In this document: one piece after another, positions 25,753 to 36,199 of the stretch
Layout: the number at the start of each line of letters is the position of its first letter
How positions within the stretch are numbered: position 1 is the first letter of the stretch
Source of the DNA: Gnetum montanum
Taxonomy: Eukaryota > Streptophyta > Gnetopsida > Gnetales > Gnetaceae
Assembly (NCBI GenBank): GCA_015680685.1
Contig: MNCI01004098.1
Span: forward strand, 411,725-475,724
DNA: 64,000 nucleotides
Reading direction: 5' to 3'
The notes under the pieces: model-generated
Seen by the model: the letters and a program-made list of their open reading frames with translations, nothing else
Told to the model about the DNA's origin: nothing
Databases searched by the model: none
Program-made: the position numbers and the translations under genes

Positions 25753-26619
25753 TGATGAGTTATCATTGTGTTAGCCCTAATATCAAATACTTGATATTGA
25801 GGCTCCAATATCATATATGTAATATTAGGTCGTAAAAAATGATGTTGTATATCCAATATCATCTCTTCCATGATAGCCTATAAATAAAACACTTGGGTAC
25901 ATAGTTGGAACATAATTTTAGTTCTCAGTTTTTTGATAATCTTTCTTAGATTTCTAAATTCAAGTTTTGTTATTCCTAGTGTGATGTTTGTGATTGTATG
26001 ACATTCTTATTTGAGTTTGACGTACTTGGACATGTTACATGACTAGAAATAAATATCATAATTACTTCCATCATTACAACATTCACTTAAATGACTATTG
26101 CTTTCAATTTTTTAATTATTTACTATTTCCTTTAGTTAATATTTTCATTTATTTCTCTTTACAATTCCTATCATTAAGTGAAATGAGTACGACTAATCAT
26201 GAACACTTAAGTGTAATTACTTGGTAATCCAACAGTGTATTGTTTAGCAAACCCAGTGACGTACACTTGGCAATTCTAGCTATGGTTATACGAAGTCCAA
26301 GGCATGTGCAGACAATTAGGAATGGATATTCATCACACGTAGGCTAGTTTAGGTTTTACTTTCATTGTTCATTAGCTTACTTAATTTATCTCTTTATTTT
26401 CATTAGGAGTTACATAGGATTAGACAACATCACATGCATCACTTTGGACTAAACCATACATGACAAAGCTACCACTAGTCCAAGTGGGAAGACAACGAAC
26501 TACGATCAAAGCATAATGATTTAGATGCACAACTAGTCCCATCCATGGAATTCGATTGAATCATGTGTGAATGCTTATGATTAGTATGGTTGGGCATAGG
26601 GGTACCTCACTACTCATCA
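25753..26619 (+). repeat. 3' LTR of copy B
   Basis: 867 bp from TGATGAGTTATC to TACTCATCA, preceded by the G-rich GCCGTGGGGTTA. It keeps a good TATA box, CCTATAAATA, at about 25880, which the 5' LTR has lost. The GATATC-type cluster is at 25783-25862, already partly mutated. Confidence 0.85.
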
Positions 26620-27251
26620 CTATACTCACTCAAGAGCTATCAATATACCTATGAAATAAAATGTTAATATATAAATGAGAAAACATATCACATAATGTTT
26701 ATAATGCAGTTACAATTCTTGTATTTAATAAAAGCTTCTGATATGGTAGACATGATCATCTTAGTACCTTTCTTCTAACACATGGACTAAGCCATTAATG
26801 TAGTTAGAGGAGTTAATCATAATTTTCCATTGTTACCTTATCTAACTAACATCATAGTCCTTGGATATGTATTTTTACTATGCCACTACCATAGCCACAT
26901 TGGATTTGAAAATATGACTTACATTACCACAAGCCATATGCGCAAACTAATTGAGCTATGCTACACTAATAAATGATTGATAGATAAATAATGCAATATA
27001 ATAACCCTAGGTACAATGTAAAGCAGTATCCATCAATAACAACTATATAGTATGGAGAGAATCATTCTGTTATAAAAGCAACTCAAGCCACCACCTAAAC
27101 AATGTTGTATCACAATAGAAACTTCTACTAAACTATAGTTTGTTCAAAGTCATGGTTGGAAAATCCATAGTATTCTTAATTTTCATGGGATTGAGATTTA
27201 TTGGTCCTAGACTCGTGCCTAGCATGGGTAAGGTTGACGTCAATAATAACA
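26620..27251 (-). repeat. Right (5') LTR of element D, second part
   Basis: Resumes the match to the left LTR at AGCTATCAATATACCTATG (compare about 10043) and continues to TAACA at 27251. It includes the intact TTTTCATGGGATTGAG site into which the solo LTR went in the left copy. Confidence 0.75.
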
Positions 27252-27330
27252 TATATTGATTTTAATGTTAAATAGATTCTCTAGCAATAAGCATGCAATG
27301 ATACTAACTCATATTTCTTTTTGTATGTAG

Positions 27331-29100
27331 TATTTACTTTATTCTATTATGGCTTTTGATAAACATGATAATGAAATTCTAGTTGCATGGGTCATATCAT
27401 TAAGAGAGACAATGGAAGATATTCAATCTTGGTTTCAAGCATTACTTCATAATGTTTTTCAAGCAAGACCAGATTAAAATGTTACATATATTTTAGTAGA
27501 TGATGCTTTTGCAAAAAATTGCAACCATAAGATAAAACTTTGTTATTTATAATTAATAAATTTCTTTGCATATTTTTAAATATATAATCAAATACATTTT
27601 ATTATAAAATTTTTAATATTTTCAATTTTATATATGCTAGCTCGGTTATGAATTGCTAGGTATCATTATGCTTGTTTCATTTGTGTCCTGCATAATTGAG
27701 AAACCTTGAAAATAAGCTTCAAAATAAATCCAATTTTAAGAGTATGAATGCTACACTTAGTCATATAATGCATGAATGCAAGATTGATTATGATGTAAAT
27801 GATAAATTACATCAATTTTTTTTTGAGATTTCAAATAAGAAGGAATATTTTTATAGTATTTTGAATGAACATGGATGGTGAATGAGAAGTATTGTAAGTA
27901 TCATATTTTAACAATTGTTAACTAATTAGTTATTATAAATATTTTCTAAAAGAAATAAAATTTTATAGGTATGTGGGAGAAAGCATATAGAACTTTACCA
28001 CATGCAAATTAAGAAACAAATAATGCACTTGAAGGATATCATGCCTATTTGAAGTACAAGTTTCTATCTGATAAACAAAGAAGAAGAGGTAAAAAAATAG
28101 ATTGGTTGCTTTTTTCTTTTTTTTTTGAAAGTTGAGCTTAGATATAAACATTATTAGCATTTGAAAGATGATGGGTTTTGAAATAATAAAAAGAAAAGAA
28201 ATCTTATTAAAGACTCATGGAATAAAGCGTCAAAAATAAGTGATGTTGATTATGCTTATGATCCATAAAGTAATGTATACTAGGTACGAAGTCAAAACTG
28301 TGATACTGAAAATTTAAGTTATTGTGTTACAGATGTAGAGAAGATTCCTATTTGTAGTTGTCCATGGGCATCTATTGGGAATTTGTGTAAACATGTTCCA
28401 AAAGTATACATTAAAATATTTGGTGAAGTCAAGGCATATAATATTTCTTTTCAAGGTTTTAAAGATGAGAAAGTTAATGAAAAAGAAATCATTTTCTGAA
28501 ATAATGAATCATTGATAAACTTAAATATTCTAATTGAATTTGCAAATCAATTTTTTTCTTCTAAACTAGAGTCTCAAAAAGATGAACTAACAAAATGTGC
28601 ATTGAAGCATTACCAAATACTACAAACAATGTTGCTTGATGATATGGAAACACTATTAAAACTTTTGCAACTTCAAGAAAAAATATTGCAATTATGTTCT
28701 CTAGCAAAAAATATTAGTTTTAAGAAAACTAAAGAGCAGTGGGACCAAGCCAAAGAATTAAGAGTTGTATCAATCCTACAAAAAGAAAAAAAATATCAAA
28801 ATTAATATCAGAAGAAACTTCTCAAAGTTCAAGACTAGGAATTATGAAGGATGATAGTTATTTTACTTTTCCATTATTCAAACGAGAGAGAAAGAAATTT
28901 CCAAAATAACTATATGTTGAAGAAAGAAATAAAAGTGCTTTTATAACTTTAAATGAAAATGTTGCAAGGTTTCTTCCTAACTCTTTACATTTGGAGAATA
29001 CAAGAAATATCTCAATATTTTCTTATTGTTACATACATTAGTCAAAGAAAATTTTGGATTTAAATATTAATCCAAATGTTGAAGGTGTTGATAAAAAATT
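27331..29100 (+). pseudogene. 3' exons of the broken SWIM/MULE-like gene
   Basis: 27331-27540 encodes YLLYSIMAFDKHDNE.LVAWVISLRE, then DIQSWFQALLHNVFQARPD, stop, and TYILVDDAF, the middle of the MULE transposase domain with its second Asp pair. About 27665-27890 encodes SLCLFHLC, PA-stop-LRNLENK and so on to FYSILNEHGW, stop, MRSI. After a small intron (about 27893-27966, GTAAGT to TTTATAG) comes MWEKAYRTLPHAN, then ALEGYHAYLKYKFLSDK. The SWIM finger C-x-C-x(9)-C-x-H lies at about 28350-28395 (CSCPWASIGNLCKH). From 28504 a 97-codon helical run follows, and coding sense fades near 29100 at a possible GTATGC donor. At least six in-frame stops. Confidence 0.7.
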
Positions 29101-31055
29101 ATAGGTATGCCATCAATTAAAAATATCTTATTTATACCTTATTTAAATTATTTGTAGTTGTTTTACTTTCCATCTTAGAACAGAATGATCTTTTTTGTTA
29201 TCATTGTATAGTCTCATATACTCACTTGTATTCTCCATTTTAGATAAGAAGAGGAAGTCTAGTGGGCTAATTCTTAGAGTGTTTCATATGTGTATTGGGG
29301 TAGTTCCTTATGTCCTTTTTCAGCATAGTCTATAATTATTTTAAGTTACCCACTACATTTGTTAAAGTGTTCACTAAGCATTCTAAAATTTTCCATTTGT
29401 GTTTAAAAGGAGTTCTTTGAGTTTTGTCAACTTGGAGCTTGAGAAAGAGAGACTCTATTGCTATTGTTGTAAACAAGACCATGTCCATGATTGCTTGACT
29501 ACAAGAGAAAAAAAATAGTAGTTTAGATGGAGGTATTACATTACTAAAGGATTATGGAGGATCAAGTCTCATTGCCCTTGGATCTTATCTAATATACAAT
29601 ATTGGCTACTTTTAGTTCATAATACTTGATGTTAGTTATTATGCATTAATTATATTTCAAAATTCATATAATGAATCAACAAATATTGTAGATATTTTAA
29701 TTAATATTATGCAATCCTTCATATGATTTGTATTGTGTGCAAATTGAATTCTAAATCAAGAGTTATTAATTCAATCTCCAGACTTTTAAATTTTTATTTT
29801 ATAATTTGCTATTTTGTTTTCCATGCCTTAAGTAGGATCCTCATAGCTCTACAAAGCTCTTTGTAAGGTATTGCCTCCTTACCAAGGAAGCTATATAGTT
29901 GCCGTGACATTTGTAAAGATCAATCTATCTTTATTCTCTTCCTTGACTGTAGACTTTTGAGGAAGTCTAAGACAAGTTTGAAGCTTGAAGAAGCAACAAA
30001 AAATTTAGAATTATTGTGCTATTCAACTTTGCTCTCCATGTCATCAAGCCCACTATTCATTCGGAGATAATTACTTAACACTATTCATCGAGAGATACTT
30101 ATTTAACACCAAAAATATGAATGAGTTGATAGCATATAGATGGCTTTCAAAATATGGACATTTATGCATGATTGTTTCTTTAGCCATTCCAAATTTCTTT
30201 GATAGCCTTGGAATTTGCTAGAGTAGAGATAATATTAGGATTTCTCCCAACACTATAAGTATTATCCTTTACACCCTAGCATTAAATCACATATACTGGG
30301 ACATTAAAATATTGACATTCAAAAATTCACAACCTTTCACAATTGACAAAATCCTGAAATGGGATAAAAAACCACATGCCTAGCACTTTGGACAACCATA
30401 CCAAACAAAACTATTGGCCATGCCAATCCTCATATCTGCAATATCACAATAAGCAAAAAAATATTGAAAGTCAAAAAAACACTATAAGAAAAACTCCTAA
30501 AGAATTGAGAAGTTAAAGTAGGAAATTAGATTGTAGGAAAATGGATTCATCCAAGGGAAAAATTTCATGATGCAATTGTTTTGCAGGAATCTATCAGCTT
30601 GACCATGACATGTCATCACATTAGTTAGGAATTCAAGAATACTTAGTTATAAAGCAAATTCACAATCATTGTATGATGTTTATTATATTTTAATTTACAT
30701 AAGCTATAACTTGAATGAATAAAAATAGCTAGCGTAACAAAGAAAAATGGAGATCCTCAAATATATAAAAATCACAATGATGTAGATGTGAAAGACTTGT
30801 GAAGGGTAAAAGTAAATGTAATATAGAATCAAAAGGACTAAAAGCTTTAATGAAAAAGTCTTTTCTTAAAAGAGTAATATAAGGCAGGTGAGGCTTATGT
30901 AGAAATGGAAAGTTTGGTCTCATGAAAGCATCCATTTAAAGTAAAATGTTTGGAGAAAAAAAGAGAACTACCTTAATTACACTTATTTTCGAGAATTAGA
31001 TTAAAAAAAAAGTGAATTCATGGTGCATTTTTCACATTCACATGCTTTCAGGATT
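29101..31055. other. Intergenic, no gene recognised
   Basis: AT-rich, no ORF with recognisable motifs. A short plus-strand run at about 29435-29510 reads ELEKERLYCYCCKQDHVHDC, loosely like a zinc knuckle but with wrong spacing. It may hold further exons or the 3' region of the SWIM-like gene, but nothing decides it. Confidence 0.3.
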
Positions 31056-31270
31056 AGAATAGGTCTACTTTTCTTTTTTATGTATAGCATTTTAATCAAA
31101 GAAATTTGTAAATTCCATAGGGGTGTAATATGTTGCTCTTCCTCTCTTAAAAATATGTGACATATTTTAGATGTACTTTTCTCTTTATGCATAACATTTT
31201 AATCAAAGAAATTTGTAAATTCTGAAGGGGTGTAATATGTTGCTTTTCCTCTCTTAAAAATGTGACAAAT
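31056..31270. repeat. 107-bp direct repeat, two copies
   Basis: TTTAATCAAAGAAATTTGTA occurs at 31091 and again 107 bases on, with the following GGGGTGTAATATGTTGCT also repeated. The second copy begins the first RIP tandem unit at 31162 and is carried into every unit; the first copy occurs only here, so it marks the original left border. Confidence 0.8.
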
Positions 31271-33586
31271 TTTTGCAACACAAAGGAAACACCCTAAATT
31301 CCTTTTTATTCTCTTTTATGCTACAGTTATCACTCAAAAGTATTCATGTGTTCATAAAATTATTTAAGAAATACAATTGGGTAACAACCATTTTTTTTAA
31401 ATGTCAGCAAATCCATAGATCAAGCAACAAAAGATAATTTTACCTGAACATACAAATTAGTTGCAGGAGTTGTAATAGCATTCTTAGAACTGACAAAGGT
31501 TGGATATTTGAAAAAAAAAACAACATTTTTAATCCACATGTTAATGCCAACAATAACAAGGTGGATATTTGATTTTGCAATTGTTCTTGATCCTGTAGGA
31601 AAAATTCTTGTAATATAGCTTACACATGGATAGTTTGGCAAAATATCATGTTGTATGTTTATGACCATAACTTAATTTTTATATCCAATTCACATATTTA
31701 CCAAAACAAATATGCAAGAACATTCCATTCATTCTCCATAAGCAAGGAGAGTAGCAACAATAATTGATGTGGCAATACATAGGAACATGAATACATAGAT
31801 AATATAATCACAAAGAACAGTGCCTAGTCCATAAGCATAACAAATGATAGAATTTGTTTGCATTAAGGTCACCTAAAGATCATTTAATAATAAATAAACA
31901 CTCAATGATAAACTTTAACAACTTATGTAGCAGCAAGTCTCACTTCATTTAACAATTTATGTTTTTTTTCAAATATGCACATGGGCATGACGAAAAGGAT
32001 CTATGGTGGTGAATGGGCATGTATGGGTCCATGGCATTCACGTTCTAACCCACATGGATCAAATGGGGTGCATTAATACACCAATTGGGACACAAAACGA
32101 ACTCTCCTGAAATGTCCACTAAAAATGATCTGATATTAATTATATGAGCAACCTTTATTTCTTTGGAACCACAAACTAACTCTATAGCAGGTGTATTTTG
32201 ATGAGAAGTCCAACAATTATGTAGAATAGGTGGACACATTAATACTCCAATTGGGATGCAAAACGACTTCTAAAATTTCCACTAAAAATGAGCATGATAT
32301 TAATTATAGCAGCAACCTTTATTTCTTTGGAACCACAAACTACAAACTCTACGGCTGGTGAATTTTGATGCAAAAGTCCAGCAATTATGTAGAATAGGTG
32401 GACACATGGACGTCAGAACAATGTGTGGTACCATATCACCATCAAATCGTGCCATATGGGATTCTTCCATTAATGAGGCTGCTGCTCTTGATGGGGGCAC
32501 TATGATACGCTGGCAACAAGTAAAAGTTGAAGATAGTGGCGTATGAGCCTTAGGTCATTAGGTAGTGCTTGCTTTGTGATCAACGTTATCGTCTTCGTGT
32601 TCCTCATAAAGTTTAATGTTGATGAGAAGGTGCTGCTAGTCAACAATCACAGACATAATTAACTTCTTAAATTAAGACAGATGCAAACCCACCATTATAT
32701 AACGCACTACACATTGGGTTTAAGTCCTAATTATTGGCACGGGTGCAGGACTTATTTCATAATAGTAAGCTTAAGTCCTAATGACTGGCGCAGGGTGCAG
32801 CACTTCTTTCATAGTTCATAACAGCAGTAATGACGAGAGAGAACACATTCAGAAGTAGGGCAGCCACTGCTGGTTGGTGTTCTTGTCGCTCGCAGTATTG
32901 ATGATGATGTTGACAGGGCTTTTCTACTCCGGGGCCAGCCTGACACAGGATTCACCAGCAACCCATTATTCTTGAACTGCCAGCGCTGGTTGGCATCACA
33001 GCGCATACTCGGATTTCCACAGCAGAGCCTGCGCTTCTTCCATTGGCAGTCAAAGCACCGGTTGGTGTCTTTGTTCACGCGGATGCTGCCGACGCTGTAG
33101 AGATGCCACTGCTGCTTTTCCCACTCTTGTTTCTTCTTATCTTTCTCGTCCAATTCGATACATTGCTTCATCTCCACGCCGCTGTTGCCTCCGTTGGGCT
33201 GCAGGCACAATGCCTCACGTCCCCGAATCGACGTCGTGCTGGGTCTTTGTTCATTCCCAATCTCCAACTTTGGCCGGTGGCACCGTTCTTGGTCTGCACC
33301 GACATGCTGCTGCCCTGGACGTCGCTGTTGACATTAAGGACCAATTTGGAGGCGCCATTATTGGTGATTGTGCCGTCAAGAGATAATGTCCATTTGAGCT
33401 GCTCCGCTATGGTCTTTTTGTTACAGTCCGATTTGGATGCCAGCGTCACAGAGCTTCCAGCGTTACCCTGGTCGCTGCTGAGGCATTCCGCCGACGACGA
33501 CAACTCGGTTTTCACTCCATCTTCGGGTTTCTTAAGGTCCACCAGTGTGAGCGTCCATTTGCTGGTTGTCGTTCCCTGTGGCAACA
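31162..33586 (-). repeat. RIP tandem unit 1 (2424 bp)
   Basis: Starts at the CATATTTTAG junction and ends where a lectin-coding fragment stops at 33586. Contents in order: AT-rich spacer, the shared stretch 31420-31670, an internal pair of about 150-bp repeats (about 32090-32240 and 32245-32405), the 3' flank of the RIP gene with a doubled TAAGTCCTAAT...TTTCATA motif, then the lectin fragment. Colinear with units 2 and 3; shorter than unit 2 by about 190 bases, including the missing stretch found at 35120-35230. Confidence 0.85.
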
Positions 33587-33587
33587 T
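32810..33587 (-). pseudogene. RIP lectin-chain fragment, unit 1
   Basis: Corresponds to residues about 330-574 of the intact RIP at 38027-39751. The whole catalytic chain, signal peptide and start of the lectin chain are absent. An ATG made by the duplication junction (33587-33585) opens a frame into the lectin sequence for 139 codons until a one-base deletion (near 33240) also found in unit 2. Further single-base changes near 33054, 32998 and 32943 break the frame again, so this is the most damaged copy. It cannot make a complete lectin domain pair. Its GC-rich, CpG-rich composition is still that of the intact gene. Confidence 0.9.
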
Positions 33588-36198
33588 ATTTTAGATGTAC
33601 TTTTCTCTTTATGCATAACATAACATTTTAATCAAAGAAATTTGTAAATTCTGAAGGGGTGTAATATGTTGCTTTTCTTCTATTAAAAATGTCACATTTT
33701 TGCAACACAAAGGAAACACCCTGAATTCCTTTTTATTCTCTTTTATGCTGCAGTTATCTCTCAAAAGTATTCATGTGTTCATAAAATTATTTAGGAAATA
33801 CAATTGGGTAATAACCATTTTTTTTTAAATGTCAGCAAATCCATAGATCAAGCAACAAAAGATAATTTTACCTGAACATACAAATTAGTTGCAGGAGTTG
33901 TAATAGCATTCTTAGAACTGACAAAGGTTGGATATTTGAAAAAAAAAATAAAACAACATTGTTAATCCACATGTTAATGCCAACAATAACAAGGTAGATA
34001 TTTGATTTTGCAATTGTTCTTGATCCTGTAGGAAAAATTCTTGTAATATAGCTTACACATGGATAGTTTGGCAAAATATCATGTTGTATGTTTATGACCA
34101 TAACTTAATTTTTATATCCAATTCACATATTTACCAAAACAAATATGCAAGACCATTCCATTCATTCTCCATAAGCAAGGAGAGTAGCAACAATAATTGA
34201 TGTGGCAATACATAGGAACATGAATACATAGCTAATATAATCACAAAGAACAGTGCCTAGTCCATAAGCATAACAAATGATAGTATTTGTTTGCATTAAG
34301 GTCACTTAAAGATCATTTAATAATAAATAAACACTCAATGATAAACTTTAACAACTTATGTAGCAGCAAGTCTCACTTCATTTAACAATTTATGTTTTTT
34401 TCAGATATGCACATGGGCATGAGGAAAAGGATCTATGGTGGTGAACGGGCATGCATATGGGGTCTATGGCAATGATGGCCATGTATGGGTCCATGGCATT
34501 CACGTTCTAACCCACATCGATCAAATGGGGTGCATTAATACACCAATTGGGACACAAAACGAACTCTCCTGAAATGTTCACTAAAAATGATCATGATATT
34601 AATTATATGAGCAACCTTTATTTCTTTGGAACCACAAACTAACTCTACACCAAGTGTATTTTGATGAGAAGTCCAACAATTATGTAGAATAGGTGGACAC
34701 ATGTAGAATAGGTGGACACATTAATACTCCAATTGAGATGCAAAACGACTTCTGAAATTTCCACTAAAAATGAGCATGATATTAATTATAGCAGCAACCT
34801 TTATTTCTTTGGAACCACAAACTACAAACTCTACGGCTGGTGAATTTTGATGCAAAAGTCCAGCAATTATGTAGAACAGGTGGACACATGGACATCAGAA
34901 CAATCTGTGGTACCACATCACCATCAAATCGTGCCATTTGGGATTCTTCCATTAAGTAGGCTGCTGCTCTTGATGGGGGCACTATGATACGCTGGCAACA
35001 AGTAAAAGTTGAAGATAGTGGCGCATGAGCCCTAGGTCATTAGGTAGTGCTTGCTTTGTGATCAACGTTATCGTCTTCGTGTTCCTCATAAAGTTTAATG
35101 TTGATGAGAAGGTGCTTGTAGAAGTGTCTAGATGCCCTTAGGATTGTTATAAAAGGGCACCGTTCTTAATAAAGAGTACTTAGTTTTTAAAAAGGCCAAA
35201 CAATTTAATAAAGTATGCAAAGACGCAACACAACAATCACAGACATAATTAACTTCTTAAACTAAGACAGATGCAAACCCACCATTATATAACGCACTAC
35301 ACATTGGGTTTAAGTCCTAATTATTGGCACGGGTGCAGGACTTATTTCATAATAGTAGGCTTAAGTCCTAATGACTGGCGCAGGGTGCAGCACTTCTTTC
35401 ATAGTTCATAACAGCAGTAATGACGAGAGAGAACACATTCAGAAGTAGGGCAGCCACTGCTGGTTGGTGTTCTTGTCGCTCGCAGTATTGATGATGATGT
35501 TGACAGGGCTTTTCTTCGCCAGGGCCAGCCCTGACACAGGGTTCACCAGCCCTGACACAGGGTTCACCAGCAACCCATTATTCTTGAACTGCCAGCGCTG
35601 GTTGGCATCCACAGCGCATACTCGGATTTCCACAGCAGAGCCTGCGCTTCTTCCATTGGCAGTCAAGCACCGGTTGGTGTCTTTGTTCACGCGGATGCTG
35701 CCGTCGCTGTAGAGATGCCACTGCTGCTTTTCCCACTCTTGTTTCTTCTTATCTTTCTCGTCCAATTCGATACATTGCTTCATCTCCACGCCGCTGTTGC
35801 CTCCGTTCGGCTGCAGGCACAATGCCTCACGTCCCCGAATCGACGTCGTGCTGGGTCTTTGTTCATTCCCAATCTCCAACTTTGGCCGGTGGCACCGTTC
35901 TTGGTCTGCACCGACATGCTGCTGCCCTGGACGTCGCTGTTGACATTAAGGACCAATTTGGAGGCGCCATTATTGGTGATTGTGCCGTCAAGAGATAATG
36001 TCCATTTGAGCTGCTCCGCTATGGTCTTCTTGTTACAGTCCGATTTGGATGCCAGCGTCACAGAGCTTCCAGCGTTACCCTGGCCGCTGCTGAGGCATTC
36101 CCCCGACGACGACAACTCGGTTTTCACTCCATCTTCGGGTTTCTTAAGGTCCACCAGTGTGAGCGTCCATTTGCTGGTTGTCGTTCCCTGTGGCAACA
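33587..36198 (-). repeat. RIP tandem unit 2 (2612 bp)
   Basis: Same content and order as unit 1, very similar to unit 3. It contains the 35120-35230 stretch also present in unit 3 (37690-37810), and a small local duplication of the TGTAGAATAGGTGGACACAT block near 34680-34720. Confidence 0.85.
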
Positions 36199-36199
36199 T
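35439..36199 (-). pseudogene. RIP lectin-chain fragment, unit 2
   Basis: Again residues about 330-574 only, with the junction-made ATG at 36199 in frame with the lectin sequence. The frame is lost at the same one-base deletion as in unit 1 (near 35850). The second half (35879-35439) stays open to the normal end, WLPYF, and carries a 21-base in-frame duplication that doubles the LVNPVSG piece. The QxW-type motifs of the second lectin domain are present. It may have been damaged after being copied from an already shifted precursor. Confidence 0.9.

Larger units (their letters stand above)
17501..26619 (+). mobile_element. LTR retrotransposon family 1, copy B, complete structure
   Basis: 9119 bp with LTRs 17501-18380 and 25753-26619, both bounded by the perfect 8-bp inverted repeat TGATGAGT / ACTCATCA. 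Internal order: primer-binding site, gag (18503 to about 20925), a non-coding spacer with a promoter-like region (22260-22340), ORF2 (22851 to about 25560), polypurine-like tract, 3' LTR. No reverse transcriptase, RNase H or integrase motif was found in 7.4 kb of internal sequence. It sits inside the right LTR of element D; the uninterrupted site can be read at about 10020-10050. The target duplication is not clear (CTTTG on the left, CTATA on the right). Confidence 0.85.
8819..27251 (-). mobile_element. Ty3/gypsy element D, minus strand, carrying two nested insertions
   Basis: Two direct repeats frame gypsy coding remnants on the minus strand: 8819-11478 (1807 bp after removing the solo LTR and its duplicated target) and 16321-27251 (1812 bp after removing element B). 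Both start TGAT in plus orientation, share the GTAAATTTTGG block, and end with CCTAGCATGGG followed by TAACA. Flanking pentamers ATTAT (8814-8818) and TATAT (27252-27256) agree at three of five bases, so the target duplication is decayed or the ends are off by a base or two. Gag, protease and the C-terminal end of integrase remain; RT, RNase H and most of integrase are missing. Confidence 0.75.
8807..27330 (+). other. 18.5-kb intron filled by nested LTR elements
   Basis: Donor GTAGGT follows the MYG codons at 8801-8806. Acceptor TTGTATGTAG ends at 27330, right before the codons for YLLYSIMAFDKHD, which continue the transposase domain in frame. A TACTAAC branch-site match lies at 27302-27308, 22 bases before the acceptor. 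Removing element D and its nested guests leaves only about 90 bases of original intron, so the ancestral intron was short. The insertion by itself need not have broken the gene; the stops in the exons did. Confidence 0.7.
7798..29100 (+). pseudogene. SWIM zinc-finger / MULE-transposase-like protein gene, broken
   Basis: An exon-intron gene on the plus strand related to the plant SWIM zinc-finger family with a MULE-type transposase domain (Arabidopsis At1g60560 type, from memory). It appears to read: exon 1 7798-8060, intron 8061-8176, exon 2 8177-8806, intron 8807-27330, exon 3 from 27331, further exons to about 28805 and perhaps 29100. Conserved pieces come in the expected order: WIPYDRIEDFVKGEE; a CSYG then RGCQCHFTIQRM piece; a transposase core with AMDSAF, FDKHDNEILVAWVI and ILVDDAF; ALEGYHAYLKYKFLSDK; and a SWIM finger CSCPWASIGNLCKH. 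In-frame stops (exon 1; after ARPD; at HGW-stop-MRS; PA-stop-LRNL; several later) and small shifts mean no full protein. Several stops replace Trp (TGG to TGA). Function in living relatives is not established; a domesticated transposase is likely. Confidence 0.75.

Noticed and set aside
29435..29510. CYCCKQDHVHDC piece resembling a retroviral zinc knuckle
   Set aside because: The Cys/His spacing does not match C-x2-C-x4-H-x4-C and no gag sequence surrounds it.
31420..31668. Minus-strand frame repeated in all three RIP units (33868-34101, 36516-36701)
   Set aside because: Its conservation is explained by the recent tandem duplication; lengths differ by shifts in an A run and no family is recognised.
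33043..33594. Long plus-strand open frame opposite the RIP fragment (also at 35715-36206 and 38415-38846)
   Set aside because: Antisense shadow of the GC-rich lectin coding sequence; no known motif and it follows the codon pattern of the other strand.
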